Below are positions 16,183 through 25,692 of a stretch of 64,000 nt of DNA, one piece after another (the stretch's first letter is position 1; each line of letters starts with the position of its first letter). The notes under the pieces are model-generated. The model ran no database searches, was not told the origin of the DNA, and worked only from the letters and a program-made list of their open reading frames with translations. The stretch covers positions 1 to 64,000 of the forward strand of contig NZMY01000013.1 in the NCBI GenBank assembly GCA_002694745.1. Direction: 5' to 3'. This stretch comes from Croceicoccus sp. Lineage in GTDB: Bacteria > Pseudomonadota > Alphaproteobacteria > Sphingomonadales > Sphingomonadaceae. The position numbers and the translations under genes are program-made.

Positions 16183-17289
16183 TCAGAACGACCACTCGCC
16201 CTGCGTATCGCGGCGCACCGAGGTATAGGGCAGCTGGATATAATCCAGCGCCGAACGCGCCGCCCGCCCGACCCGCGACGAGGAGTTGGAGAACAGCAGC
16301 TCGCCCACGTTCAGGCCCACGCCGACGAACAGGTGCCGCTTGGGAATGATGCCCTGTTCGCGGTCGCTGTTGAGGAAGTCGCTGGCGTAATAGCCGACCT
16401 GCAGGTCGAGATAGCGCAGCGGCGTTTCGCGCACGTCCTCGAACCCGGCGCCCTTCACCGACATCATGAAGCGTTGCTGCTCGTAATGCTTCTTGCCGAC
16501 ATGGCTGTAGATCTGGTCGTTGGGCACGATCTCAAGCTTGAACGCCAGCTTTTCCTTCATCCCCGGAGTCGTGTTGCGCAGCGCGGAAAAGGCGGCGCCC
16601 GCGACGTTCATGATGATGTCCTGCATCGAATAGCCGCTGTCGGGCTCGATCGCATCGGATATCTCGTTCACCGCCATCAGGCCCGATGCCAGCACCGCCG
16701 CGGTAACCGCATCGCCCTCGCTGCCGTTGGTGTTGCGATGGATTCGGTAATGCAGCAGTTCGGCGATCAGATAGGTGTTGAAGGCATGGGTCAGCTTGTC
16801 CATGCCCAGGCTTTGCGTGTCCTTGCCGAACCAGCCTTCGTCCTTGAAATGGAACCCGGTGGTCGGCTTGAACAGCTTTGGCACGGATTGCAGCCCGACA
16901 TAGGCGGTCAGGATCGCCATCTCGGTCCCCACGCTGCCCGCCTGCTGAAAGAATTCCCGGTGCGAGGCGAATTCGCGCGGGACATGGCCGGTGGCGTCGC
17001 GCGGCAGGTTCGGCTCCGGATCGGCGGGGCCGAAAGTCAGATCGGCGTCCTGCGGCGCTTCGGGCCCGGCGGCAGGCTGGGCCGAGATCGCGCTGCCATC
17101 GACCTGCGCCAGGCGAGAGAGGTCCCATTCCGCAGCGATCGTCACCATCGCGCTATTGCCCTGCACGGCCAGCGGGGCGGCCAGCTCCGGCATCGGACCG
17201 ATATCCTGCGCCGCGGCGTCGGCGCACAGCCACCCGGCAAGCCACGGGGCCAGCGCAAGGGCGGTCGATAGCTGGAACCTCGTCTTCAT
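16183..17289 (-). CDS. DUF2279-like predicted periplasmic protein
   Basis: 368 aa. An N-terminal hydrophobic signal (about 7-27, ending near ADAAAQ) precedes a proline/acid-rich linker. A central region contains LGMDKLTHAFNTYLIAELLH, resembling the DK..H....Y motif of DUF2279 (YfiM-type) proteins, then amphipathic or hydrophobic helices (TAAVLASGLMAVNEISD) and a beta-rich C-terminus ending in an aromatic residue. The start at ATG 17289 has GGGGG upstream; an ATG at 17301 is the alternative. Function is unknown. It is a single gene, convergent with the TonB receptor. Confidence 0.6.
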   Translation of the reverse strand: MKTRFQLSTALALAPWLAGWLCADAAAQDIGPMPELAAPLAVQGNSAMVTIAAEWDLSRLAQVDGSAISAQPAAGPEAPQDADLTFGPADPEPNLPRDATGHVPREFASHREFFQQAGSVGTEMAILTAYVGLQSVPKLFKPTTGFHFKDEGWFGKDTQSLGMDKLTHAFNTYLIAELLHYRIHRNTNGSEGDAVTAAVLASGLMAVNEISDAIEPDSGYSMQDIIMNVAGAAFSALRNTTPGMKEKLAFKLEIVPNDQIYSHVGKKHYEQQRFMMSVKGAGFEDVRETPLRYLDLQVGYYASDFLNSDREQGIIPKRHLFVGVGLNVGELLFSNSSSRVGRAARSALDYIQLPYTSVRRDTQGEWSF

Positions 17290-17454
17290 GCATGCCCCCA
17301 TGGCAGAACGGCTACCCCGACAGGCAATCCGTCATCCTTGCCGGAAACCGGGCCAGCGGCCCCAATCCGGCGTGTAGCGCCAAGCCTTTCCAAGGATGCG
17401 ACCCCTTCCGATGGCCTTGCCCGTGTTTCCGTTTCGCCGCGCCTGATATGGTCC

Positions 17455-18504
17455 CTATTCGCTTTCGTCCAGCGGCGTGTCGATCGCGCGCCGCACACCC
17501 GCCGGTTGCCACGGCTGCCCGATCTGCGCCGCGAACCGATCACGGAAAGCCCACAGCCATCCGACTCGCCGCTCGGCGACGCCGGGCAGGCTGAGCAGGT
17601 CGCCGCCCAGCCACGGCAGGAAGGGATTGCGCCGCGCATAGGACCAGATCTCGCCCCGCTCCCCCGCCTGCGCCGCCGCGCCGCGCGCGTGAAAGCCCCC
17701 GGTGTCGGCCACCACCAGCGTATTGGCCGGAACTGCCAGCCCTTCCGCCGGACCAAGATTCATCGAGGCGAGATCCTCCTCGGTCACGCGCGGCGAACCG
17801 CGGGCCGACAGGCGGTCGATCTGTTTTGGATCCGACAGGCTGCGCCGATATTCCCACGCCAGCCGTTCGGGCGTGAAGCGATGCGATCCGCGCACATAGG
17901 TAAACGGCCCATCCTCCAGCCGGACGGGATTGAGGAACAGCCACGCCTTCATCGAGGAATGGAAACTGTCCGCATGCACCGCTTCTTGCGGATCGGGACC
18001 GTCGCCGCTCGACTGGCTGACGATGGTCTGGATGTAATGCAGCGGCTCGGTCCGGAAGCTGGCGACATAATGGAACAGGGTCCGGATATCGCGCCGCGCC
18101 AGCAGCGCCCCCAGCGCCGGGATCGCGTCCAGCATGTCGGGATCGACCGCCATGCGCCGCGTGATCGCATCGCCCTGCCGCATTTCGCGCGCGGGGCCTT
18201 CATAGGACAGCAGCGCCTTGCGCAGCGCGGGAAATTGTCTGGGCGGAACGACATCCTCGATCACCACGAAACCGTCGCGGTCGAATGCCTTGCGCCAGTC
18301 CGCACGGACATGGCGCGCAAGCCTGCGCCGCCGCCAACGGCATAGCATGTCCGCCAGCCTGACGCGGCCGCGGTGCAGCCCCATACGGTTCAGCCGCGCC
18401 GATCCGATCAGCGGATGGTCGAGAAAACTTTTGGCCGAGGTAGCCAGCTGCAGCACATGCAGCGGCGTCAGCACGATCCTCTTCAGGCCGGCAGCGACCG
18501 TCAT
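17455..18504 (-). CDS. Phytanoyl-CoA dioxygenase (PhyH)-family Fe(II)/2-oxoglutarate oxygenase
   Basis: 349 aa. The PhyH double-stranded beta-helix shows the iron triad: His177-x-Asp179 (AVHADSFHSSMK), a distal His272 (GGFHARG) and the 2-oxoglutarate-binding Arg274 nearby. Such enzymes hydroxylate an unactivated carbon. The start is 3 bp after the kdsA stop, so the two are co-transcribed and probably translationally coupled. This ties the enzyme to Kdo or capsule metabolism rather than to phytanic acid. Candidate substrates are Kdo, a capsule sugar or its lipid anchor; none can be chosen from sequence. Confidence 0.8.
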   Translation of the reverse strand: MTVAAGLKRIVLTPLHVLQLATSAKSFLDHPLIGSARLNRMGLHRGRVRLADMLCRWRRRRLARHVRADWRKAFDRDGFVVIEDVVPPRQFPALRKALLSYEGPAREMRQGDAITRRMAVDPDMLDAIPALGALLARRDIRTLFHYVASFRTEPLHYIQTIVSQSSGDGPDPQEAVHADSFHSSMKAWLFLNPVRLEDGPFTYVRGSHRFTPERLAWEYRRSLSDPKQIDRLSARGSPRVTEEDLASMNLGPAEGLAVPANTLVVADTGGFHARGAAAQAGERGEIWSYARRNPFLPWLGGDLLSLPGVAERRVGWLWAFRDRFAAQIGQPWQPAGVRRAIDTPLDESE

Positions 18505-18507
18505 GGC

Positions 18508-19371
18508 TTACCCTTGCTGCAGCGCCGTCATAGGGGCCCGATCGCCGCTCTTCACCAGCGCATCGATGGCCTGAAGCTGGCGCAGCAATGGCTCGAACAT
18601 GTCGAGACGAAGCGCATTGGGGCCATCGGACAGCGCCTTGTCGGGATCGGGATGGGTTTCCATGAACACGCCCGACACGCCGGCGGCGACCGCCGCGCGC
18701 GCCAGCAGCGGCACATATTCGCGCTGCCCGCCCGATTTCGTGCCCAAACCGCCCGGCCGCTGCACCGAATGGGTCGCGTCGAACACCACCGGGCATCCGG
18801 TCTCCGCCATGATCGACAATCCGCGCATGTCGGAGACCAGCGTGTTGTAGCCAAAGGACGTGCCCCGCTCGCACAGCAGGATATTCTCGCCATCGTGCCC
18901 CGCCGCCCTTGCCGCATTGCGCGCCTTAGCGACGACCTGCTTCATATCTGCGGGCGCCATGAACTGCGCCTTCTTGATGTTCACGGGCCTGCCCGTGGCG
19001 GCCACGGCGGCAATGAAATCGGTCTGCCGTGCAAGAAATGCGGGGGTCTGAAGCACGTCCACAACTTCCGCGACCGGTTTCGCCTGCGCAGGCTCGTGAA
19101 CGTCGGTCAGCACCGGCAAACCCGTTTCCGCCCGCACCTTTTCAAGGATGCGAAGGCCCTCTTCCAGTCCGGGGCCGCGAAAGGACTGGTCCGAACTGCG
19201 GTTGGCCTTGTCGAAAGAACTCTTGTAAATCAGCAGGATATCAAGACGGCGCGCGATGTCAGCCAATGTCTCCGCGACCATCAGCGCATGCGCCTCGCTT
19301 TCGATCACGCAAGGTCCCGCGATCGCGAAAAGCGGGCTGGTCGTCGATAATTGCTGTCCGCAAAGGTCCAT
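18508..19371 (-). CDS. kdsA: 3-deoxy-8-phosphooctulonate synthase (Kdo-8-phosphate synthase)
   Basis: 287 aa, typical length. It condenses phosphoenolpyruvate with D-arabinose-5-phosphate to Kdo-8-P. Visible family motifs are [46 protein letters not shown] and [16 protein letters not shown]. The isomerase that makes its substrate (kpsF) is divergently encoded 190 bp away and the CMP-Kdo synthetase follows that gene, so Kdo supply is grouped with capsule export. ATG 19371 is preferred over an upstream in-frame start because homology begins at FAIAGPC shortly after it. Confidence 0.95.
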   Translation of the reverse strand: MDLCGQQLSTTSPLFAIAGPCVIESEAHALMVAETLADIARRLDILLIYKSSFDKANRSSDQSFRGPGLEEGLRILEKVRAETGLPVLTDVHEPAQAKPVAEVVDVLQTPAFLARQTDFIAAVAATGRPVNIKKAQFMAPADMKQVVAKARNAARAAGHDGENILLCERGTSFGYNTLVSDMRGLSIMAETGCPVVFDATHSVQRPGGLGTKSGGQREYVPLLARAAVAAGVSGVFMETHPDPDKALSDGPNALRLDMFEPLLRQLQAIDALVKSGDRAPMTALQQG

Positions 19372-19483
19372 GGCTGTGCTGCTGCTATCTCGCCATGCCG
19401 ACACGGATGGCATTGAAATCGTTGATCAATCTGGACGAAAACGGCGGGGCCGGAACATCAGTGGATCAAACTGTGTCGCTCCT

Positions 19484-19515
19484 TTGACAAAAAAACCGGT
19501 GTCAGGCAATTGCTA
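19484..19515 (+). promoter_or_regulatory. Possible promoter for kpsF
   Basis: TTGACA (19484-19489) lies in the 190-bp gap between the divergent kdsA and kpsF genes, followed by AATTGCTAA about 18 bp later. The -10 match is poor, so this is only a candidate for the rightward transcript. Confidence 0.25.
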
Positions 19516-19561
19516 ACCATTCCTGGCGTATGTCACCGGGGTCGCAGGGTGGTGGGCCGAT

Positions 19562-20581
19562 ATGGCCGATGCTAAGTTGAAACCGAACATGAATTTTCAC
19601 GTCGCGCCGTCGCCGCACAGGCTGTCGGCTCTCCGCACGCTGGATATCGAGATCGAAGGTCTCGTCGCGCTCAAGGACGCGGTCACGAATCCGGATCTCG
19701 GCCAATCGCTGGAACGGGCGATCAAGGCCATCGCCAGCACCTCGGGACGCGTCATCGTCACCGGCATGGGCAAGAGCGGGCATGTCGCGCGCAAGATCGC
19801 GGCCACCATGCGTTCGACGGGAACCTCGGCGCTGTATCTGCATCCTGGTGAGGCGAGCCACGGCGACCTTGGCGTGATTGCCGCAGGCGATGTCGTGCTG
19901 GCGATCACCTGGTCGGGCGAAACGCGCGAGCTGGACGACGTCTTCCATTACTGCCGCCATTACGGGATCACGCTGGTGGTCGCGACGGCGCATCCCGATA
20001 GCACCGCCGGGCGCGCCGCCGACATCTGCCTTGCCCTGCCCCATGTGCGCGAGGCATGTCCCAATGCGCTGGCACCGACGTCCTCGACGACGTTGCAGCT
20101 GGTGCTGGGCGATGCGCTGGCGGTCGCCCTGATCGAGGCGCGGGGCTTTTCCCCGAACGATTTCCGCGTGTTCCATCCCGGCGGAAAGCTGGGCGCGATG
20201 CTGGCGACGGTCGGCGAAGTGATGGGCACGGGCGAGGCGGTTCCGCAGGTATCGACCACCACCTCGATCATGGACGCCACGATCGAGATGAACCGCAAGC
20301 GTTATGGCTGCACCGCCGTGGTGGACTCGCGCGACCGGCTGGTGGGTGCCTTTACCGATGGCGATCTCAGGCGCTGCATCACGGTGCACGACCTCAGGGA
20401 AGAGATCGCGCGCCACATGTCGCTCAACCCGGTCACCATCGACCCGGACAGCCTGTGCAGCGAAGCGCTGACGGTCATGAACGAGAACGCCGTGTCCGTG
20501 CTGTTCGTGACCCGCAAGGACACGCTGGTGGGCATCATCCACATGCACGACATCGTGAAGCTGGGTATCGAGCGGGGTTGA
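19562..20581 (+). CDS. kpsF: D-arabinose-5-phosphate isomerase (SIS + CBS domains)
   Basis: 339 aa. It interconverts ribulose-5-phosphate and arabinose-5-phosphate, the first step to Kdo. The SIS domain (about 45-180) has VIVTGMGKSGHVARKIAAT and HPGEASHGDLGVI. Two CBS domains follow (about 215-335; RYGCTAVVDS, SVLFVTRK). It is first in a tight five-gene operon kpsF-kdsB-phosphatase-KpsC-GT4. The name kpsF is used because of this capsule context; kdsD is the housekeeping equivalent, and which role it has here cannot be told apart by sequence. Confidence 0.93.
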   Translation: MADAKLKPNMNFHVAPSPHRLSALRTLDIEIEGLVALKDAVTNPDLGQSLERAIKAIASTSGRVIVTGMGKSGHVARKIAATMRSTGTSALYLHPGEASHGDLGVIAAGDVVLAITWSGETRELDDVFHYCRHYGITLVVATAHPDSTAGRAADICLALPHVREACPNALAPTSSTTLQLVLGDALAVALIEARGFSPNDFRVFHPGGKLGAMLATVGEVMGTGEAVPQVSTTTSIMDATIEMNRKRYGCTAVVDSRDRLVGAFTDGDLRRCITVHDLREEIARHMSLNPVTIDPDSLCSEALTVMNENAVSVLFVTRKDTLVGIIHMHDIVKLGIERG

Positions 20582-20584
20582 GCC

Positions 20585-21454
20585 GTGCCCGGGAGTGACA
20601 CGTCCGCGCGCGCGCTGATAGTGATTCCCGCCCGATTTGGATCGACCCGCCTGCCGGGCAAACCCTTGCTGGCCATCGCGGGACGAACCCTGCTGGAACG
20701 CGTGCTGGCCAATGCAAGGGCCGCGGCACGCGTGGCGGGCAATTGCGAAATCGTTGTCGCCACCGATGATAAGCGCATCGCCAATCATGCGAAAGAATTG
20801 GGCGCGTGTGTCGCCATGACCTCGCCCGATTGCAATTCCGGTTCGGCGCGCGCTTTTGCCGCCGCGCAGCAGCAAGCGTCCAGACCAGCCCATGTGATCA
20901 ACCTTCAGGGTGACGCACCCTTCGTCGCGCCTGCCACGATCGCCCTTCTGATCGGCGCGCTGCGCACGGGTTCGGCCGATGTCGCGACGCCGGTCTATCG
21001 GCTCGACTGGGCACGGCTCGACCGGCTTCGCGCGCACAAGCTGGCGGCGCCCTTCAGCGGGACGACCTGCGTACGCGATGCCGAAGGCCGCGCCATGTGG
21101 TTTTCGAAGTCGATCCTTCCCGCGATAAGGGACGAGGCGCGGCTGCGCGGCGAGAGCGGTGTCTCACCCGTGTGGCAGCATCTCGGTCTCTATGCCTATC
21201 GGACGGAAGCGCTGGAATGGTTCGCCGCCGCGCCGCAGGGTCATTACGAGGCGCTGGAAGGGCTGGAGCAATTGCGCTTTATCGAGAATGGCTGGACCAT
21301 CGCCACCGTGCCGGTCGACCCGCCCGAACATGCGCTGTCGGGCATCGATACGCCTGAGGATCTCGCGCTGGCCGAGGACGCGATCACGCGGCTTGGGGAT
21401 CCGTTTCCGGCAGATGCTGCGACTCCAGTATCCACAGAGATCGGACCGGCCTGA
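20585..21454 (+). CDS. kdsB: 3-deoxy-manno-octulosonate cytidylyltransferase (CMP-Kdo synthetase)
   Basis: 289 aa, somewhat longer than the usual 245-260. It activates Kdo with CTP. Motifs: VIPARFGSTRLPGKPL (CTP binding), VATDD, INLQGDAPFV and QHLGLYAYR. The start is GTG at 20585, 3 bp after kpsF, since the frame and homology begin there. CMP-Kdo feeds the KpsC/KpsS Kdo transferases encoded in this locus (kpsU is the capsule-linked name). Confidence 0.93.
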   Translation: MPGSDTSARALIVIPARFGSTRLPGKPLLAIAGRTLLERVLANARAAARVAGNCEIVVATDDKRIANHAKELGACVAMTSPDCNSGSARAFAAAQQQASRPAHVINLQGDAPFVAPATIALLIGALRTGSADVATPVYRLDWARLDRLRAHKLAAPFSGTTCVRDAEGRAMWFSKSILPAIRDEARLRGESGVSPVWQHLGLYAYRTEALEWFAAAPQGHYEALEGLEQLRFIENGWTIATVPVDPPEHALSGIDTPEDLALAEDAITRLGDPFPADAATPVSTEIGPA

Positions 21455-21472
21455 CGCCGGGCATTGGCCGTC

Positions 21473-22084
21473 ATGTTCATCATCGTCCGCCATGGCAATA
21501 CGTTCGAAGCCGGTGAACCGCCGCGCCGCATCGGAGCGCGCACCGACCTGCCGCTGACGGCGCAGGGCAAGGCGCAAGCGGATGCACTGGGCGAGCATTT
21601 CGCGGGGGCATCCGTCCGGTTTTCCAAGGCGCTGATCTCGCCGCTGCTGCGCACGCGCCAGACGGCCGAGGCCATCCTGTCGCATCAGCCGGGCGGCGGC
21701 CCGTCCCCCGAAACAGCCGATTTCCTGCGCGAGATCGACCACGGCCCCGACGAGAACGCCACCGAAGAGGCCATAACCGCCCGCATCGGTGCCGAGGCGC
21801 TGGCCCGATGGGACGCGCGGGCAGTCCCGCCCCCCGATTGGCAAGTCGATGTTGATGCGCGTATCGCCGCGTGGCGCGCGCTGTTTGCGCAGGGCGGCGA
21901 AAGCGGTCATATCCTGCTCGTCACCAGCAATGGCGCGGCGCGCTTTGCCTTGATGGCGGATCCGGGGCTTGCCGATGCGGCAACGGCGGCGGGGACGCTG
22001 AAATTGCCGACGGGGGGTTACGGCGTGATCACACGCGATGCCAAGGGTGCGCTGGAACTGAAAGGCTGGGGCATCCGGCCATGA
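21473..22084 (+). CDS. Histidine phosphatase family protein
   Basis: 203 aa. A phosphoglycerate-mutase-like phosphatase with the N-terminal catalytic FIIVRHGNTFEAGE motif and LISPLLRTRQTAEAIL. It sits between kdsB and the KpsC gene and overlaps the latter by ATGA. A plausible role is dephosphorylating a pathway intermediate such as Kdo-8-P, since no kdsC-type HAD phosphatase is visible here; this is inference. ATG 21473 is used rather than an upstream TTG (21464). Confidence 0.8.
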   Translation: MFIIVRHGNTFEAGEPPRRIGARTDLPLTAQGKAQADALGEHFAGASVRFSKALISPLLRTRQTAEAILSHQPGGGPSPETADFLREIDHGPDENATEEAITARIGAEALARWDARAVPPPDWQVDVDARIAAWRALFAQGGESGHILLVTSNGAARFALMADPGLADAATAAGTLKLPTGGYGVITRDAKGALELKGWGIRP

Positions 22085-23784
22085 CCGCACAACCATTGCT
22101 GCGCCCGCCCACGTTTCCGGGCGGCCTGCCCGTGCGCTCGCAGCGCTCCGCACCCCCCGCCGATACGCCCCTTGCAACGGCGGACCGCGAGGCGCTGTTC
22201 GAGCAGGTCAGGCAGGCCCGCGTCGGCGGTGATTTCTGGGGACCGCGTGCACGGCCGACCTCGCCATTCGAGGTCGTCTTTCGTCCGCGCAGCCTTTCCG
22301 ATGTGCGCAAGCTGCTCCCCTTGTTAGACCGCGCCGCGACCTTGTGGATCGTGCGCGATCCGGCATTGCGGCGCTTGCTTCACGAACTGGGCGCAAGCGG
22401 CGAGGTGCTGTGCGCGGGCGACGTCGATCCATGGTCGGTGCTTCCGGATACCGGCCTTATTCGCGCGCATGGCGATGACGAATGGTTGGCGATTGCGCGG
22501 ATCGCCGGGGTGCGGGTCGAAATCATTGCACCCGGACGATACGGCAAGCCCGGCGACGATGCCGAAACGCTGGATTCGCGCGCCGCTGCGGCGCTGAATC
22601 GCGGGATGGCGGATCCCTTCGGCAGTGGGTGGCTGAACGCGCGGCAAGCCATCGCACTGCTTGCCGACTGGCGCCGCACGATCGACGCCAATCGCGGCGA
22701 ACCCGGCCATACCATCGTCGCGGCCAGCGGCATCGCATGGTGGAAGCGCGCCGAAATCCGCCATTTCCTCTGGACCCCCGGCCAGCGCCTGCGCATCGTA
22801 TCCAGCCCGCGCCGCGCCGTTGCCGTCGCCGCCAAGAGAGGCGGCGCGCTGGCGATCTGGCCCTCGCGCGTGTCTCCCGCGCTTCTGGCCGATGCGGAGC
22901 GACAGGGCGTTCCGGTCGTGCGGGTCGAGGACGGCTTCGTGCGTTCGGTCGGGCTGGGCAGCAATCTCGTTCCGCCATCGTCGATCATCGTCGACCGGCG
23001 CGGCATTCATTTCGACCCGTCGGCACCGAGCGCGCTGGAGGACATCCTCGCCACTGCCGATTTCAGCGAGGAGCTGCTGATCCGCGCTCGCGCGCTGGCG
23101 GAGACCATCCTGTCCGCAGGGATCAGCAAATATGCCGCTGGCCGCGACGACAGCGCCCTGCCCCCGCGCACGGACCGCCGCGTGGTGCTGGTGCCCGGTC
23201 AGGTCGAGGATGACATGTCGGTGCTGGAAGGCGGCGGCGGGCTCACGTCCAATCGCGAACTGCTGCGCCGCGTCCGCGCGCTTGAGCCCGATGCCGAAAT
23301 CTGGTGGCGGCCCCATCCCGATGTCGATGCCGGCCACAGGCGCGGCGCGGTGGCGGACGAGGACGCGATGATCCATGCCGACCGCATCATGCGCGGAGGC
23401 AGCATGGCGGCGCTGCTCGACCGGGTCGATGCAGTGCATGTGCTGACCTCGCTGACCGGGTTCGAGGCTTTGATGCGCAGTCGCGAGGTCATTTGCCACG
23501 GCACGCCCTTCTATGCAGGCTGGGGCCTCACGCGCGATCTGGGTCCGGTTCCCGATCGGCGGGGGCGCAAGCTGGATATCGACCAGTTAGTGGCTGCTGT
23601 GCTCATTCTCTATCCGCGCTATCTCGATCCCGTGACGCGCCTGCCTTGCCCGCCTGAAACGCTGGTGGCCCGCATGTCGCAGGATAGCGCGGTCAACCGG
23701 CAGGGATGGGTCGGGCCGCTCCGCCGCTGGCAGGGCCGTGCCATGTCCCGCTTGCGCAGCCGCTTAAAGCCAGGCTCGCGATGA
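22081..23784 (+). CDS. KpsC-like capsule Kdo transferase, short (one intact module)
   Basis: 567 aa, against about 675 for E. coli KpsC, which carries two related Kdo-transferase modules. Here one complete module occupies about 205-550, with the family hallmarks VEDGFVRSVGLG (282-293), VPPSSIIVD, RPHPDVDAGHR (410-420) and PFYAGWGLTRD (476-486). Residues 1-200 look only weakly related and lack the hallmarks. The enzyme would add beta-Kdo residues of the lipid-anchored linker in the cytoplasm. It overlaps both neighbours by ATGA. A degenerate first module is inferred; a structural comparison would settle it. Confidence 0.8.
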   Translation: MTAQPLLRPPTFPGGLPVRSQRSAPPADTPLATADREALFEQVRQARVGGDFWGPRARPTSPFEVVFRPRSLSDVRKLLPLLDRAATLWIVRDPALRRLLHELGASGEVLCAGDVDPWSVLPDTGLIRAHGDDEWLAIARIAGVRVEIIAPGRYGKPGDDAETLDSRAAAALNRGMADPFGSGWLNARQAIALLADWRRTIDANRGEPGHTIVAASGIAWWKRAEIRHFLWTPGQRLRIVSSPRRAVAVAAKRGGALAIWPSRVSPALLADAERQGVPVVRVEDGFVRSVGLGSNLVPPSSIIVDRRGIHFDPSAPSALEDILATADFSEELLIRARALAETILSAGISKYAAGRDDSALPPRTDRRVVLVPGQVEDDMSVLEGGGGLTSNRELLRRVRALEPDAEIWWRPHPDVDAGHRRGAVADEDAMIHADRIMRGGSMAALLDRVDAVHVLTSLTGFEALMRSREVICHGTPFYAGWGLTRDLGPVPDRRGRKLDIDQLVAAVLILYPRYLDPVTRLPCPPETLVARMSQDSAVNRQGWVGPLRRWQGRAMSRLRSRLKPGSR

Positions 23785-24992
23785 GCGGCGTGATACTCGA
23801 CATCTCGCGCCTGATTTCGCGTGTGCGCCATGTCACGCCGTCGGGCGTGGACCGCGTGGAAATGGCCTATGCGCGGGGATTGCTGGACGCATATGGGCAG
23901 GATCTGTCGTTTGCTGCCGTGCATCCCTCGGGCCCCTACGGCAGGCTGAAGAGAGAGGCGGCGCTCGCCTATCTCGACGAGCTGGAACGGCGCTGGGCGC
24001 ATGACAAGGAAGACAGCCGCCAGCGGTCGCTGGGATCGGCTGTGCCTTGGCTGACGGCCCTGCGTCCCATTGCGCGCGGGATTGGGCGCGGCAGCGGACC
24101 CGGCGGTGTGCTGGTGCAGGTCTCGCCGCATCATCTCACGCGAAAGGGTCAGGTCGGCAGAATACTGACGCGTGAGAAGGCTCGCTACCTCGTTCTGGTT
24201 CACGATCTGATCCCGATCGAATATCCCGAATATGCGCGTCCCGGCGGGGCGGAGCTGCACGCAAGGCGCATGGATACGGTGGCGACCCACGCCGATGCGG
24301 TGATCGTCAATTCGCAGGCGACCGGCGCATCGCTGACCCGCTGGATGGGCGCAAACGGGCACAAGGTCCCGCCCATGCATGTCGCGCTTCTGGGTACGGA
24401 GCCCGTGAGCGAAGCGCCGCCTTTCGGCTTCGACGACAAGCGGCCCTATTTCCTCTGCCTAGGCACGATCGAGCCGCGCAAGAACCACTTGCTGCTGCTC
24501 CATCTATGGCGGCAGATGGCCGAAAGCCTGCCCGCGGAATCGATCCCTCGCCTTGTCATCGTCGGGCGCCGGGGATGGGAGAACGAGCAGATCCTAGACC
24601 TGCTGGATCGCTGCGAGGCGCTGAAACCGCATGTGACCGAGATTAACCGCTGTTCCGACCGCGAACTGGCCGGACTGCTGCGCGGTGCGCGCGCGCTCGT
24701 CATGCCCTCCTTCGCCGAAGGGTACGGCATGCCGATTGCCGAGGCGCTGAGCGTAGGCACGCCCGTCATCGCCAGCGATCTGCCTGCCCATCGCGAGGTG
24801 GGCGGCGACGTGTCCGATTACCGCGATCCGCTGGATGGTCCGGGCTGGCGGCAGGCGATCATGGACCATGCCGCGCCAGACGGCGGAACGCTCTACAAGG
24901 AACAGATCGCGCGAATCGGCGGTTGGCATGCGCCGGACTGGCCTGCGCATATGGATATCGCGCGCAAGGCCATCGAAACGCTGCGCCGCTGA
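23781..24992 (+). CDS. Glycosyltransferase family 4 (GT-B)
   Basis: 403 aa. The C-terminal GT4 nucleotide-sugar domain has CLGTIEPRKNHLLLL, VIVGRRGWEN and the E-x7-E loop FAEGYGMPIAEALSVGTPVIASD. LVHDLIPIEYPEYARP in the N-half is typical of mannosyl- and rhamnosyl-transferase-like members. The start ATG 23781 overlaps the KpsC stop (ATGA). It likely adds an early sugar of the capsule repeat after the Kdo linker. Its stop is 4 bp from that of the convergent hydroxylase gene. Confidence 0.88.
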   Translation: MSGVILDISRLISRVRHVTPSGVDRVEMAYARGLLDAYGQDLSFAAVHPSGPYGRLKREAALAYLDELERRWAHDKEDSRQRSLGSAVPWLTALRPIARGIGRGSGPGGVLVQVSPHHLTRKGQVGRILTREKARYLVLVHDLIPIEYPEYARPGGAELHARRMDTVATHADAVIVNSQATGASLTRWMGANGHKVPPMHVALLGTEPVSEAPPFGFDDKRPYFLCLGTIEPRKNHLLLLHLWRQMAESLPAESIPRLVIVGRRGWENEQILDLLDRCEALKPHVTEINRCSDRELAGLLRGARALVMPSFAEGYGMPIAEALSVGTPVIASDLPAHREVGGDVSDYRDPLDGPGWRQAIMDHAAPDGGTLYKEQIARIGGWHAPDWPAHMDIARKAIETLRR

Positions 24993-24996
24993 ACCC

Positions 24997-25608
24997 TCAG
25001 CGTTTCAGCGAGCGCACCCTGCTGCCGAACAGGCGGTCCCACACGATGAGCGTCACCGCGAAATTCGCATCGCTGTCGATGTGGTGATGGCGCATATGAT
25101 GCCGCTTGATCGCCCGCGCGAGCCGGCCGCGCATCGGCAATTGATGGCAGGCGAAATGGGTAAGGTCATAGATCACGTAACCGATCATGAAGCCCAGGAA
25201 CAGCCACGTTCCCGCATCGCCCAGCAGCAGCGCGAAGATACCCCAGATGCACAGCCCCACCGGTATGCTGACGACAGGCGGCATCAGATTGCGCAGCCGG
25301 TCATTCGGCTGAGCATGGTGGCTGCCATGGATTAGGAAGGTCACTGCCCTCAGCGGCGCGAACCGGCCTGTCCAGTGGAACAGGTAACGGTGCATCGCAT
25401 ATTCGAACAGGCTCCACACCAATAGCCCCGCCGCGATCAGACCCAGCCCCTGCAGCGGTTCGACCGCGCCCCAGCCCGCCAGCGCGATCAGGGGCAGCAG
25501 GACGGCCCAGGTCGCCAGGAACCAGAATGCGGATACGACCGTCAGCCGTTCCAGCCATGCATTCTGGAACAAAGCCATGCGGTTATCGATGGATGCGGCG
25601 CGTTTCAT
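24997..25608 (-). CDS. Fatty-acid hydroxylase/sterol desaturase superfamily membrane protein
   Basis: 203 aa. Four hydrophobic segments carry the di-iron histidine boxes EYAMHRYLFHW, HGSHH, THFACH and KRHHMRHHH. Such enzymes hydroxylate or desaturate lipids in the membrane (ceramide or fatty-acid 2-hydroxylase, or carotenoid hydroxylase). ATG 25608 gives a standard length; the open frame extends upstream without need. It is convergent with the capsule GT4 gene and divergent from an SDR gene 84 bp away. The substrate could be a sphingolipid or carotenoid, as is common in sphingomonads. Confidence 0.82.
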   Translation of the reverse strand: MKRAASIDNRMALFQNAWLERLTVVSAFWFLATWAVLLPLIALAGWGAVEPLQGLGLIAAGLLVWSLFEYAMHRYLFHWTGRFAPLRAVTFLIHGSHHAQPNDRLRNLMPPVVSIPVGLCIWGIFALLLGDAGTWLFLGFMIGYVIYDLTHFACHQLPMRGRLARAIKRHHMRHHHIDSDANFAVTLIVWDRLFGSRVRSLKR

Positions 25609-25692
25609 CGCCCCAAGTCTGGACAGAACGCGGAACTCCCTGTCAAGCGCTTCGCATCGAATTGGCACCATTACGGGGCAGATAGCTGCAAG

